DNA of 64,000 nucleotides from Desulfovibrio fairfieldensis (GTDB taxonomy: Bacteria; Desulfobacterota; Desulfovibrionia; Desulfovibrionales; Desulfovibrionaceae), in assembly GCF_001553605.1 (NCBI RefSeq), contig NZ_CP014229.1:1702501-1766500 (forward strand). The letters run 5' to 3'. Below the pieces are notes generated by a model. That model worked only from the letters and a program-made list of their open reading frames with translations. It searched no databases and was not told the DNA's origin. The translations under genes and the position numbers were made by a program. Below, piece by piece: positions 20,316 through 28,709 of the stretch. The stretch's first letter is position 1, and each line of letters begins with the position of its first letter.

Positions 20316-22439
20316 TCATCTTTCCGACAGCCAAAGAATATAGTCCACGTTCTGTCCATCCTCGGGCCAGGCCGTTCCGGCGGCCGGGCTCTGGCGCACT
20401 ACCCGGCTGCCCGACCCCTTGAGTTCGGGCACCACGCCCGCACGGGCGAACAGCTCCACCGCGTTGCGCACGGATTTGCCCATGACGTCCGGCACCCGGC
20501 TGGCGGCCTTGGCCAGATGGCCGGGCAGCTGCATGACCGTGGCGCGCTGCGGCGCATCGGCGGTCCTGGCCAGATAGGGCACCTCCAGACCGGCCAGCTT
20601 CAGCCCGCGCTGACGGCGGACCGGGCCGGCGTCCTTTGTGCCGGAGGCTTCCGCCAGCCTGGTTTCGGAAAGGATGCCGGTATAGGTCAGAGCCCGGCCC
20701 GCGATTTCCTTGAACACGGGCGCGGCCACCACGCCGCCGAACTGGTTTCGCGCGGGCTCGTCCACCATGACCAGGATCAGGTAGCGGGGCTTGTCGGCGG
20801 GCAGAAAGCCCACAAAGGAGGCCAGACGCTTGCTGCCGTAAGTGCCCGTGCGGTGGTCGGCCTTCTGGGCCGTGCCGGTCTTGCCCGCCACTTCCACGCC
20901 CTCAATGCGCGCGCGTTTGCCCGTGCCGTCTTTCTCTTCCACTACATCGCGCATCATATCCATGACTTCGCGCACGGTCTTTTCGCTGAACACGCGTTCA
21001 TGCGCTTCTTCCACATTGCCGTCTTCCCTGATCAGACGCAGGGGCTTGTAGACGCCTCCGTTCAGCAGGGTCAGATAGCCCTGGGCCATTTGCAGGCCCG
21101 TGACGGAAATACTCTGGCCGAAGGCCGTGGACATCAAGTCCACTTCACTCCAGTCGCGGGGGATGCGCAGAATGCCCCGGCTTTCGGACACCGGCACGCT
21201 GGTGCGCTCGCCGAAGCCCAGGGCGTGCAGATACTTATGAAACATGGGCGCGCCCAGGCTGAGGCCGATCTTGGCCATGCCGATATTGGAAGAATAGCGC
21301 AGCACCTTGCTGGCCGGCAGCATGCCCTGATTGGACGTATCCCGGATGGTGAAGTTTTTGCTGACCCACTTGCCGCGTTCGCAGTCGATGAGCGTATTGG
21401 GCGTGACCTTGCGCTCCTGCAGGGCCGCGGCCATCACAAAAGGCTTGAAGGTGGAGCCGGGCTCCAGGGCGTCGGCGGCCAGACGGTTGCGGTAGACCAG
21501 CGGCGAGGATTCCCGGTAGGTGTTGGGATTGAAGAAGGGATACTGGGCCCAGGCCAGAATGTCGCCCGTGGGCACGTCCACCACCAGCGCGCCGCTCCAG
21601 CGGGCGTCATAGTCGCGGGCCGCGCGGGCCACGGCTTCCTCGGCGATGAACTGCATCTGCACGTCAAGGGTCAGGGTCAGGTCCTGGCCGCGCGGCTCGG
21701 TCTGACCTTCCTCATGCAGATAAAAACGGCGGCCCATGGCGTCGCGCTGCACGATCTGACGGGTGGGAATGCAGCCCAGACGGGCCTCCAGGGAACGCTC
21801 GATGCCTTCCAGGCCCTTGTCGTCCAGACCCACAAAGCCCAGCAACTGCCCGGCCATATGCTTGAAGGGATAGACTCGGTCGTATTCCTTAGACAGGCCG
21901 ATGCCCGAGAGATTAGCCTTGCGCACGGCCTCGGCGGTATAGTCGTCCACCTTGCGCTTGAGCCAGACGAAACGGCGCTTGGTCTTGGAAAGTTCGTCAT
22001 AGAGCTTCTGGGGCTCCATGCCCAGAATGGGCCCCAGCGTATTCGCCATGACCAGGAAGTCCTCGACTTCCTGCGGCTTGGCATACACCGAGCGGGCTTC
22101 GACGCTGCGGGCCAGCACCTGGCCGTTGCGGTCGTAGATCATGCCCCGGCGGCCGGTGACCAGTTCGGAAGCCATGTGCTGGCGGCGGGCCCTGTCGGCC
22201 AGACGCGGCCCTTCGACCATCTGCAGATACCAGGCCCGTCCCCAGAGGCCAAACCAGAGCAAACAGAAAATGCAGACCACCGCGTTGATCCGCAGACGCC
22301 CCCAGTCCACCTTTTCCATCCAGACGGCACGGGTGCGCGGGCTTTTCCCGGCACCGGCGTTGCGGTTGACGCGCGGCGCCTTGTCGCGCCGGGGCGTAAA
22401 ACTGGATCGGTTGCGTTTGCGTGACGAGAACTTGAACAT
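20316..22439 (-). CDS. ftsI: FtsI-type penicillin-binding protein with PASTA domain
   Basis: A class B PBP, the septal transpeptidase. 707 residues. Basic N-terminus, one transmembrane anchor ('INAVVCIFCLLWFGLWGRAW'), dimerisation domain, then the transpeptidase with 'EPGSTFKPF' (active Ser), 'SSNIG' and 'KTGTAQ'. A single PASTA domain follows at the C-terminus ('VPDVMGKSVRNAVELFARAG'). The PASTA tail is absent from E. coli FtsI but known from deltaproteobacterial and Gram-positive homologues. The ATG at 22439 follows GAGGAAAC. Confidence 0.95.
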   Translation of the reverse strand: MFKFSSRKRNRSSFTPRRDKAPRVNRNAGAGKSPRTRAVWMEKVDWGRLRINAVVCIFCLLWFGLWGRAWYLQMVEGPRLADRARRQHMASELVTGRRGMIYDRNGQVLARSVEARSVYAKPQEVEDFLVMANTLGPILGMEPQKLYDELSKTKRRFVWLKRKVDDYTAEAVRKANLSGIGLSKEYDRVYPFKHMAGQLLGFVGLDDKGLEGIERSLEARLGCIPTRQIVQRDAMGRRFYLHEEGQTEPRGQDLTLTLDVQMQFIAEEAVARAARDYDARWSGALVVDVPTGDILAWAQYPFFNPNTYRESSPLVYRNRLAADALEPGSTFKPFVMAAALQERKVTPNTLIDCERGKWVSKNFTIRDTSNQGMLPASKVLRYSSNIGMAKIGLSLGAPMFHKYLHALGFGERTSVPVSESRGILRIPRDWSEVDLMSTAFGQSISVTGLQMAQGYLTLLNGGVYKPLRLIREDGNVEEAHERVFSEKTVREVMDMMRDVVEEKDGTGKRARIEGVEVAGKTGTAQKADHRTGTYGSKRLASFVGFLPADKPRYLILVMVDEPARNQFGGVVAAPVFKEIAGRALTYTGILSETRLAEASGTKDAGPVRRQRGLKLAGLEVPYLARTADAPQRATVMQLPGHLAKAASRVPDVMGKSVRNAVELFARAGVVPELKGSGSRVVRQSPAAGTAWPEDGQNVDYILWLSER

Positions 22440-22487
22440 GGTTTCCTCAAAAAAGACACAAGGCCTGAGACGGGGCAGTAAACGGCC

Positions 22488-22511
22488 AGAGCACTACCAC
22501 TTGAATGCTCT
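22488..22511. repeat. Short TAGAGC hairpin after ftsL
   Basis: An imperfect palindrome bounded by AGAGCA and TGCTCT in the 70-bp ftsL-ftsI gap. On the minus strand the ftsL stop TAG is directly followed by AGC, so the stop codon is the first triplet of the repeat. Confidence 0.6.
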
Positions 22512-22818
22512 AATGAATTTCCATACGCCTTACCTGCCCCGGCCTGGGCTCGCGCATGCCGAATTCCTCGGCCCGGCGGCGCAGTTCATAGGGGGAAAGC
22601 AGGCGTTCGCGTTCCACTTCCAGCTTGGCGCGCAGGGCACGGCGTTCACGCAGCTCGTTCTGCGCGATATTGATGAAATACGTGGTGTCCATGCGTTCGA
22701 TATTGCTCCAGACCAGCACAAGGCCCATGACCATGCAGGCCAGCAGGCCCAGGGCCAGAGCCAGCAGCCAGCCCCGGCCGCCCCGTTGCTGATTGAGGGG
22801 GGCGTTTTTCTTCAACAT
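22510..22818 (-). CDS. ftsL: FtsL-like division protein
   Basis: A 102-residue bitopic protein. Basic N-terminus, one transmembrane helix at about residues 17-38 ('WLLALALGLLACMVMGLVLVW'), then a heptad-rich helix ('NELRERRALRAKLEVERERL') typical of the FtsL/FtsB leucine zipper. Position between rsmH and ftsI supports FtsL. The ATG at 22818 shares its A with the rsmH stop (TGATG), following GAGGCGG. Its TAG stop opens into the short repeat hairpin. Confidence 0.85.
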   Translation of the reverse strand: MLKKNAPLNQQRGGRGWLLALALGLLACMVMGLVLVWSNIERMDTTYFINIAQNELRERRALRAKLEVERERLLSPYELRRRAEEFGMREPRPGQVRRMEIH

Positions 22819-23804
22819 CAAACTGCCGCCTCGGCGATTTTTTCCACGGCGCGCAGCTTGGCGCTGCCGGCGCGCGGGTTGACCGCGAGTTCTTCCGGCC
22901 CGGCCTGCAGCGGTTTTTTATGCAGAATGCGCACTTCCGGCTGATGACGGCAGACGCAGACCGGTACGTGCCGGGGGCAACGGCAGCCCTCGGCCCAGTG
23001 GCGCATGGCCTGTTTGACCATGCGGTCCTCCAGGGAATGAAAGGTGATGACCGCCAAGCGCCCGCCCACGGGCAGCCAGGCCAGAATCTGATCCAGAAAG
23101 CGCCGCAGTTCACCCAGCTCATCATTGACGGCCATGCGCAAAGCCTGAAAAGTGCGGGTGGCCGGATGCCGCCGGGCCTTGGCCCGCCAGGCGGGCGGAT
23201 AGGCTTTTTCCACCAGGGCGGCCAGCTCCGCCGTGCTGTCGATGGGCGCTTTCTGCCGGGCCTCCACAATGACCCTGGCGATGCGCCCGGCCTGCGGCTC
23301 CTCGCCCAGGGTGGCTATGCACTCCTTGAGCCGGGCGAAACTTTCACGGTTGATCCAGTGCCAGGCCGAGAGCTCGCCGGAATGCTGGTCCATGCGCATG
23401 TCCAGCGGGCCGTCGCCGTAAAAACTGAAACCGCGTCCGTTTTCATCCAATTGCAGGGAGGACACGCCGATATCCAGCAGCGCGCCGTCCACCTTGTCCC
23501 ACTGCAATTCCTTCAGGGCTTCGGCGAACCGGCTGTAGCGGCAGTGGAAAAAATGCGCCCGCCCGCCGAACGGGGCCAGACGCGCACGGGCCAGGTCCAG
23601 AGCCTGCTCGTCGCGGTCCAGGCCGCAGAGTTCGCTCCCGGGCGCGGCGGACAGCACGGCGGCGGCATGGCCGCCCATGCCCAGGGTGCCGTCCAGATAG
23701 CGACCGCCCGCGCGCGGGGCCAGAGCCTCCAGCGTTTCGGCGGGAAGCACCGGCACATGACGCGTCGACGCGCGTTCTTCCGTATCCTGCATGACCTGCG
23801 CCAT
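22818..23804 (-). CDS. rsmH: 16S rRNA (cytosine-1402-N4)-methyltransferase RsmH
   Basis: Methylates C1402 of 16S rRNA with SAM. 328 residues. Signatures: 'HVPVLPAETLEAL', 'DGTLGMGGHAAAVLSA' (SAM loop), 'LLDIGVSSLQLDENGRGFSF', 'MRMDQHSG' and 'VITFHSLEDRMVKQAM'. It is the second gene of the cluster, 17 bp after mraZ. Confidence 0.97.
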   Translation of the reverse strand: MAQVMQDTEERASTRHVPVLPAETLEALAPRAGGRYLDGTLGMGGHAAAVLSAAPGSELCGLDRDEQALDLARARLAPFGGRAHFFHCRYSRFAEALKELQWDKVDGALLDIGVSSLQLDENGRGFSFYGDGPLDMRMDQHSGELSAWHWINRESFARLKECIATLGEEPQAGRIARVIVEARQKAPIDSTAELAALVEKAYPPAWRAKARRHPATRTFQALRMAVNDELGELRRFLDQILAWLPVGGRLAVITFHSLEDRMVKQAMRHWAEGCRCPRHVPVCVCRHQPEVRILHKKPLQAGPEELAVNPRAGSAKLRAVEKIAEAAV

Positions 23805-23821
23805 AATTCCGCCCTCGCGGC

Positions 23822-24277
23822 TTACAAAGAAATATCCACGCCGCTGGCCGCCAGCTCTTCGGACACGTCCTCAAGCTGCAGAGCGTCAAAGCGGTTCTGA
23901 TCCCAGATTTCAAACTTGTTGAGCATGCCCACCAGCATGACGTCCTTCTGCAGACCGGCTTCACGCATCAGAGACTGCGGAATGCGTACCCTGCCCTGCG
24001 GATCCGGGGCCAGCTCCTGCGCCAGGCCCATGACCTTGGTTTTAAAGTGCGACAGCTTGGGCGAGGGGAAGCGGATACGGCTCAACTGCTTGGTGACGGC
24101 CTCCCAGTCGGCGGGCAGATAGGCCACCAGCCGACCGTAAAAAGAGGTCAGCCAGAAAGTGCCCTGTTCACCATCCGCCGCGCCCGCGCAGAGCGCCTCG
24201 CGGTATTCCGGAGGCAGCATCAGCCGGCCCTTGGGGTCCAGGCTGCGGGAGAGGCTTTTGGTGAAGAGTTTTTGCAC
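23822..24277 (-). CDS. mraZ: Transcriptional regulator MraZ
   Basis: An AbrB/MraZ-fold DNA-binding protein that represses its own dcw promoter. 151 residues with two half-repeats: 'DPKGRLMLPPEYREAL' and 'DPQGRVRIPQSLMREAGL', then 'MLVGMLNKFEIWD'. The start is a GTG at 24277. Its weak ribosome site (AAGTGG) is part of the third MraZ box, so repressor binding and translation signals overlap. First gene of the 15-gene cluster. Confidence 0.95.
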   Translation of the reverse strand: MQKLFTKSLSRSLDPKGRLMLPPEYREALCAGAADGEQGTFWLTSFYGRLVAYLPADWEAVTKQLSRIRFPSPKLSHFKTKVMGLAQELAPDPQGRVRIPQSLMREAGLQKDVMLVGMLNKFEIWDQNRFDALQLEDVSEELAASGVDISL

Positions 24278-24281
24278 AGTT

Positions 24282-24317
24282 TACCACTTTCTTACTTGTT
24301 TTTCCCACTTTTTCCCA
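24282..24317 (-). promoter_or_regulatory. MraZ operator: three AAGTGG boxes
   Basis: On the minus strand TAAGTGGGA (TGGGA at 24317-24313), AAAGTGGGA (24307-24303) and AAAGTGGTA (24286-24282) repeat. The first two are exactly 10 bp apart; the third is two turns further. Tandem TGGG/AAAGTGG boxes at about 10-bp spacing are the known MraZ site. They lie directly after the -10 hexamer and before the mraZ GTG. Confidence 0.8.
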
Positions 24318-24346
24318 CTTATGCCCCAAGGCTCCGGGGGTGTCAA
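24318..24346 (-). promoter_or_regulatory. Promoter of the dcw (mra) cluster
   Basis: On the minus strand a perfect -35 TTGACA (24346-24341), a 17-bp spacer and -10 CATAAG (24323-24318). The -10 overlaps the first MraZ box, consistent with autorepression. Confidence 0.65.
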
Positions 24347-24443
24347 GCAAGCCCGCTTCAAACGTTCGGTACATACCGCGCCACATTGAAAAAATGTACA
24401 AAATCCATACAGGATGCAGAGATGCCCATTCCGCCGCGCGCCC

Positions 24444-24472
24444 TTGACAATACCCTGGAAAACCCGGATGAT
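24444..24472 (+). promoter_or_regulatory. Possible pyk promoter
   Basis: TTGACA at 24444-24449, 17-bp spacer, then GATGAT at 24467-24472, about 75 bp before the pyk ATG. The -35 is perfect, the -10 weak. Confidence 0.4.
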
Positions 24473-24547
24473 TTACTGCAAAAATGCGCCTTGGGCCTTT
24501 TGCGTCCATTTCAAAAGCCATTGCCGGGACGCCCGGGAAGGAACGCC

Positions 24548-25966
24548 ATGAGAACAAAAATCGTCGCCACCATTGGTCCGGCTTCCAACAGTAAAGAAAA
24601 ACTCAAAGCGCTGGCCGAGGCGGGCGTCAGCGTGTTCCGGCTCAATTTTTCCCACGGCGGCGCTTCGGACTTCGTCAACATCATCAAATACATCCGCGAG
24701 GTCGAAAAAGAGCTGGGGCGTCCCATCACCATCATGCAGGATCTTTCCGGCCCCAAAATCCGCTTGGGCGTGGTGCCGGAAAACACCATCCAGGTCAGCA
24801 AGGGCATGCGGCTGCTGCTGGGCCCCAGCGCCCGGCGCGTGGACGAACTGCCCTACCTGCCCTTTGACCACGACGTTATTCTGGAAAGCCTGGAGCCCGG
24901 CGACCGTATGGTGCTGGCCGACGGCGGCCTGCAGTTCATCGTGCGGGAGCGCCGCTCCGACGGACTGGTGCTGCTGGAGGCCGACAACGCCGGTCTGGTG
25001 ACCTCGCGCAAGGGCCTGGCCCTGCCCGGCAAGGCCACCAAGGTACGCGCCCTCACCGGCAAGGACAAAAAAGACCTGGCTGACGGCCTGCAACTGGGCG
25101 TGGACGCCGTGGCCATCTCTTACGTGCAGACCGCCGACGACGTGCGCGAAGCTAAATCGCTCATTGCGGCCGCCGGACGCCATGTGCCCGTGGTGGTCAA
25201 GCTGGAACGCCAGAGCGCGGTGGACAACCTGGACGAAATCCTTCAGGAAACGGACATTGTCATGGTGGCGCGCGGCGATCTGGGCGTGGAATGTCCCCTG
25301 CCCCAGCTCCCCGCCCTGCAGAAGCGGATCATCAGCGCCTGCAACAAGGCCTCCAAGCCGGTCATCGTGGCCACGCAGATGCTGCTTTCCATGGTCAACA
25401 GCCCCGCGCCCACCCGCGCCGAAACCACGGACGTCGCCAATGCCGTGCTGGACGGCGCCGATTGCGTGATGCTTTCCGAAGAAACGGCCATGGGCAACTT
25501 CCCGGTGGAAACCGTGCGCTATATGCGCAAGATCACCAATGAGGCCGAAAAGCTGTTGCTGGACAACCGCAAACTGGAAGAGCCGGACGCCGACAAGGGC
25601 ATCCCCGAATTTCTGGCCTTTTCAGCCTGCCTGCTGGCCGACAAGGCTCATGCCCAGGCCATTGTCTCGCACAGTCTTTCCGGCGGTTCGGCCCGCCAGG
25701 TTTCCGCGCGCAGGCCGCCGCAGCGCATTTACGCCCTGACGCCCGACCCGGTGACCATCAAGGCCCTCAATTTCGTCTGGGGCATCACTCCCGTGTTCGT
25801 GGACAATCCGGAAGTGGAGCCCAGCCACCTGATCCGGGCCGAGGAATTCATTCATAACTGCCCGGACTTCAAGGCCGACGACTGCGCGGTGATCACCGCC
25901 GGTCAGCTCAAGGGGTCCTCGTCCACGCCGCGCGGCACCAATCTCGTCAAAATCTACTGGAAATAA
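24548..25966 (+). CDS. pyk: Pyruvate kinase
   Basis: Converts phosphoenolpyruvate and ADP to pyruvate and ATP. 472 residues from the ATG at 24548 (AAGGAA site). Seen: 'RTKIVATIGPASNS', 'RLNFSHGG', 'QDLSGPKIRLG', 'VMVARGDLGVECPL' with the metal-binding acids, 'QMLLSMVNSPAPTRAETTDVANAVLDG' for the fructose-bisphosphate-type central domain, and a normal C-terminal domain. It is divergent from mraZ and runs into the HD-GYP gene with a 2-bp gap. Confidence 0.96.
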   Translation: MRTKIVATIGPASNSKEKLKALAEAGVSVFRLNFSHGGASDFVNIIKYIREVEKELGRPITIMQDLSGPKIRLGVVPENTIQVSKGMRLLLGPSARRVDELPYLPFDHDVILESLEPGDRMVLADGGLQFIVRERRSDGLVLLEADNAGLVTSRKGLALPGKATKVRALTGKDKKDLADGLQLGVDAVAISYVQTADDVREAKSLIAAAGRHVPVVVKLERQSAVDNLDEILQETDIVMVARGDLGVECPLPQLPALQKRIISACNKASKPVIVATQMLLSMVNSPAPTRAETTDVANAVLDGADCVMLSEETAMGNFPVETVRYMRKITNEAEKLLLDNRKLEEPDADKGIPEFLAFSACLLADKAHAQAIVSHSLSGGSARQVSARRPPQRIYALTPDPVTIKALNFVWGITPVFVDNPEVEPSHLIRAEEFIHNCPDFKADDCAVITAGQLKGSSSTPRGTNLVKIYWK

Positions 25967-25968
25967 CC

Positions 25969-27015
25969 ATGGCTGAGCAAAGCCGGCAGGCCCGCGATAT
26001 TCCTCAGAACATCAATGAGGAATACTATCAGATCAGCACCGAGATTCTGGCGAGTTTCCCCAAATACCGCCCGCCGGTGGATCTGTTCAGTTTTCGTGAG
26101 GATATCAAGGTCCTGGCCCCCTATTCCAAGAAGGGCGTACGCCTGAGCAACGAGCAGGTGGAGGGAGTGGCCCGGCTCTGCGCCGCAGGCGATCTTTTCG
26201 TGTCGCGCTCCGACCACCCCATCTATTCCCGCCACATCGTCAAACAACTTGACCTTGTGCTCCAGGACAACAACCTCAAGGAATCCGAAATCGCGGATAT
26301 CTGTATCCGCGCGCTGGCCATGCGCTTTACGGATTTCAGCGACCAGCCGGTCAAGGCGGTGTTTGAGCCGCTGTACCGCGACATTATGGTGGTCACCGAA
26401 TATCTCTGGCAGGACAGGCACCACGTCAACGCCTTTGTGCGCCGCCTCTTCCGCCGCCACCAGCCCGCCCGCCACGCCATCAATACCATGTCCGTGGGGC
26501 TCTGGCTCTGGCTGCAGATTGTTTCGGATTTTCGCCGCAAGGATCTGGACCGCATGGCCCTGGCCCTTCTGCTGCACGACGTGGGCATGAGCAAGGTACC
26601 GGCTTTTCTGCTCAATAAACAGGGTCCCCTGAAACCCGAAGAGCGGGAAAAAGTGATTCTGCACCCCCTGGTGGGCGTAAAGCTGATGCAGAAAATGGAC
26701 CTGACCTTTGAAGAACTGTTGCGGGCCTGCTTTGAGCACCACGAGCGCCTGGACGGCTCCGGCTATCCGCAAAAGCTCAAAGGCCCCCAGATCAGCAGGG
26801 TGGGCCGGATCACGGCCATTGCCGACTCCTTCTCGGCCATGATCTGCGAAAAGCCGTATGGCCAGGCCAAAGAACCGCTGGAAGCCGCGAAGGAGCTGGC
26901 GGCGGACCAGCAGCATTATGACCCGGAACTGACCAATTCGCTCATGTCGGCCTTTGCCACCGAGGGGTTCGGCCAATTCGTGGATATGGACAAGAACGCG
27001 GACGAACCCTTATAG
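25969..27015 (+). CDS. HD-GYP domain phosphohydrolase
   Basis: 348 residues. The C-terminal half is an HD-GYP domain: 'LLHDVGMSKVP' (HD at 203-204), 'HPLVGVKLM', then 'HHERLDGSGYP' (257-267) and 'RITAIADSFSAM'. Such domains usually hydrolyse cyclic di-GMP. The first 165 residues match no domain I can name, and no receiver or membrane segment is visible. It starts 2 bp after the pyk stop, so it is almost certainly co-transcribed and perhaps coupled. The stop TAG begins a repeat hairpin. Confidence 0.85.
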   Translation: MAEQSRQARDIPQNINEEYYQISTEILASFPKYRPPVDLFSFREDIKVLAPYSKKGVRLSNEQVEGVARLCAAGDLFVSRSDHPIYSRHIVKQLDLVLQDNNLKESEIADICIRALAMRFTDFSDQPVKAVFEPLYRDIMVVTEYLWQDRHHVNAFVRRLFRRHQPARHAINTMSVGLWLWLQIVSDFRRKDLDRMALALLLHDVGMSKVPAFLLNKQGPLKPEEREKVILHPLVGVKLMQKMDLTFEELLRACFEHHERLDGSGYPQKLKGPQISRVGRITAIADSFSAMICEKPYGQAKEPLEAAKELAADQQHYDPELTNSLMSAFATEGFGQFVDMDKNADEPL

Positions 27016-27040
27016 GGCATTTCAAAGTTGAAATGCTCTA
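27013..27040. repeat. Short palindromic repeat after the HD-GYP gene
   Basis: Near-perfect 28-bp palindrome bounded by TAGGGCATTTCAA and TTGAAATGCTCTA. The first TAG is the HD-GYP stop codon. The same sequence, perfectly palindromic, is at 52922-52949. Family A element 27039-27187 follows directly. Confidence 0.75.
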
Positions 27041-27187
27041 GGGTCTGTTAACACTATAGAATTTTTGTTCGCCTGCAAGGAATATAAATCTGCTTTGAGG
27101 GAGTGTACTCTTCTGGTACTCGACCGAAAAAGCAGGTGAAATCTGACGCGGCAGGAGGGCAAAAAGGCATAGCGTTAACAGGCCCTA
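27039..27187. repeat. Family A inverted repeat
   Basis: Arms TAGGGTCTGTTAACACTAT (27039-27057) and ATAGCGTTAACAGGCCCTA (27169-27187) pair with two mismatches. The internal 'TTTTTGTTCGCCTGCAAGGAA', 'GAGGGAGTGTACT' and 'GGCAGGAGGGCAAAAAGGC' align with the cores at 16142 and 51738. Confidence 0.75.
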
Positions 27188-27579
27188 ACGAGGCTGCGAG
27201 AGCAGCCTCGCGCTACGATGCCGTAAGCGCAATTTATTTGCGCTTGCCTCTCCCGTTAGCGAGTCTTCGAGCTTTACGGACGAGGACAGCATAGCTAAGC
27301 GGCGGAGTAAGCGTATCTTTAAATTGGGGAATGCGCGGCATTTCAAAGCTAATATGCTCTGGAACCGTCACACAGTATATTGCCGCGGCCCGTTCGCCGC
27401 AAACGAGCCTGCGGGGCCGACGGACAAAGCAGTGCCGGGCAAGAGATCCTGCCGCACGCTGTCGACAGGCGGCAAACTCAAAAACAGAATGCTCCGGGAT
27501 GCCTGCCTGACGGTGGGCATCCTTGTTTTCGGGGTCGCGCATCCCGCGTGTCCGCCCGGCCTTCCGATCCTCAAATCCC

Positions 27580-27794
27580 CATGGGTCTGTCGATACTATA
27601 AATTTTTGTTCGCTCGCAAGGAAGATAAGCCCGCTTTGCGGGAGTGTACTCTTTTGGTGCTCGCTTCAACCGTTGCGACGCAGGAGCTTTAGCCATACGG
27701 CTCACAAGTTCGCCTACGGCTAAGGCAAGGCCTTCGGACAACGGCTGCCGCGCGCAGCGAACGGGCAAAAAGGCATAGTATCAACAGGCTCATG
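27580..27794. repeat. Expanded family A inverted repeat
   Basis: Arms CATGGGTCTGTCGATACTAT and CATAGTATCAACAGGCTCATG pair with a few mismatches. The core is the 27039 type ('TTTTTGTTCGCTCGCAAGGAA', 'GGGAGTGTACTCTT') but carries roughly 65 bp of extra sequence, itself self-complementary around 'CGCCTACGGCTAAGGC'. Confidence 0.65.
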
Positions 27795-27826
27795 ACAATC
27801 GTCGGCAACATCTTTCAGGAGCACTG

Positions 27827-28678
27827 ATGGACCTCATGGACCTGACCCAATGGAACGCCTCCCGCGCCAATGTCGACGCCAGCGGTGCGGGAGCCAAGAT
27901 TCCCTGGGATGAACCGGACTTCAGCCGCAGAATGCTCGAACAGCATCTGAACCAGGAACACGATTGGGCCAGCAGACGCGGCCCGATCATTGCCGCGCAT
28001 GCGGCCTGGATTGCGGAACAGTTGTCCGTTCCTTCCCGGATACTGGATATGGGTTGCGGTCCGGGCCTGTATACCCAGGCCCTGGCCGAACGGGGACATC
28101 AGTGCGTCGGCGTGGACTTTTCGCCCGCCTCCATAGAATACGCCCGGCAACGGAGCGCGGACTGTGATCCAAAGCCGGAATATATTCTCGGGGATATCCG
28201 CAACTACAGAAGCAATCAAAAATTTGACTGCATCATCATGACCTTTGGCGAGTTCAACGCCTTTATCAGAAAGGATGCCGCACTCCTGCTTGAGCATTGC
28301 GCTGAAATGCTGCCTGAAAACGGCCTGTTCATACTGGAAGCCCACACCTATGACGCGGTTCGCGCCATGGGTGAAGCCCCGGCCACCTGGCAGCGTCACG
28401 CAACGGGCCTGTTTTCCGCCGGACCACATCTCTGTCTGCGGGAAAACAGCTGGAACGCTGCCGAAGCAAGCGCGCTTTCGCGCTATTTCATTATTGACGC
28501 AGCCGACGCAACAGTACGGCAATACGCTTCTTTCATGCAGGCCTACCGACTTGAAAGCTATACGAAAATGCTCTCGTCGGCGGCCCTGCCCTTACAGCGG
28601 ATTCTCAGCGAAAACGTCTGGAATTCCGGACAGGATTTCTATGATAAGCTGCAAACATTCATCTGCCGGAAAATCTGA
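27827..28678 (+). CDS. SAM-dependent methyltransferase
   Basis: A class I methyltransferase of 283 residues. Motif I is 'ILDMGCGPGLYTQALAERGH', the acidic loop 'VGVDFSPASIEYAR', motif II about 'FDCIIMTFGEFN'. The N-terminal 'IPWDEPDFSRRML..HL..EHDWASRR' resembles proteins I associate with Firmicutes, suggesting transfer. Substrate unknown. The ATG at 27827 follows AGGAG. It is paired with a nucleotidyltransferase gene 31 bp downstream and is flanked by repeat-rich DNA. Confidence 0.85.
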   Translation: MDLMDLTQWNASRANVDASGAGAKIPWDEPDFSRRMLEQHLNQEHDWASRRGPIIAAHAAWIAEQLSVPSRILDMGCGPGLYTQALAERGHQCVGVDFSPASIEYARQRSADCDPKPEYILGDIRNYRSNQKFDCIIMTFGEFNAFIRKDAALLLEHCAEMLPENGLFILEAHTYDAVRAMGEAPATWQRHATGLFSAGPHLCLRENSWNAAEASALSRYFIIDAADATVRQYASFMQAYRLESYTKMLSSAALPLQRILSENVWNSGQDFYDKLQTFICRKI

Positions 28679-28709
28679 ACCCGCGTATCCGCAACAATGA
28701 GAGTCGCTG

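Larger units (their letters stand above)
27016..27826. other. 810-bp repeat-rich intergenic region, no gene seen
   Basis: Holds, in order: a short TAGGGC palindrome, a full family A element (27039-27187), a nested inverted repeat beginning 'CTAACGAGGCTGCGAGAGC' with inner hairpin AAGCGCAA..TTGCGCTT, a degenerate short palindrome near 27339, an unassigned GC-rich stretch (27366-27579), and a second, expanded family A element (27580-27794). No frame here has a ribosome site or a recognisable protein. Confidence 0.6.

Noticed and set aside
20145..22424. A 759-codon plus-strand frame opposite ftsI
   Set aside because: Antisense shadow; ftsI has all transpeptidase motifs.
27324..27692. A 122-codon frame with a hydrophobic stretch in the repeat region
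   Set aside because: It runs into a family A element, has no ribosome site and no recognisable sequence.
27016..27826. Possible CRISPR array, given many repeats
   Set aside because: The repeats are large, irregularly spaced and palindromic, without uniform spacers, and no cas genes are present.
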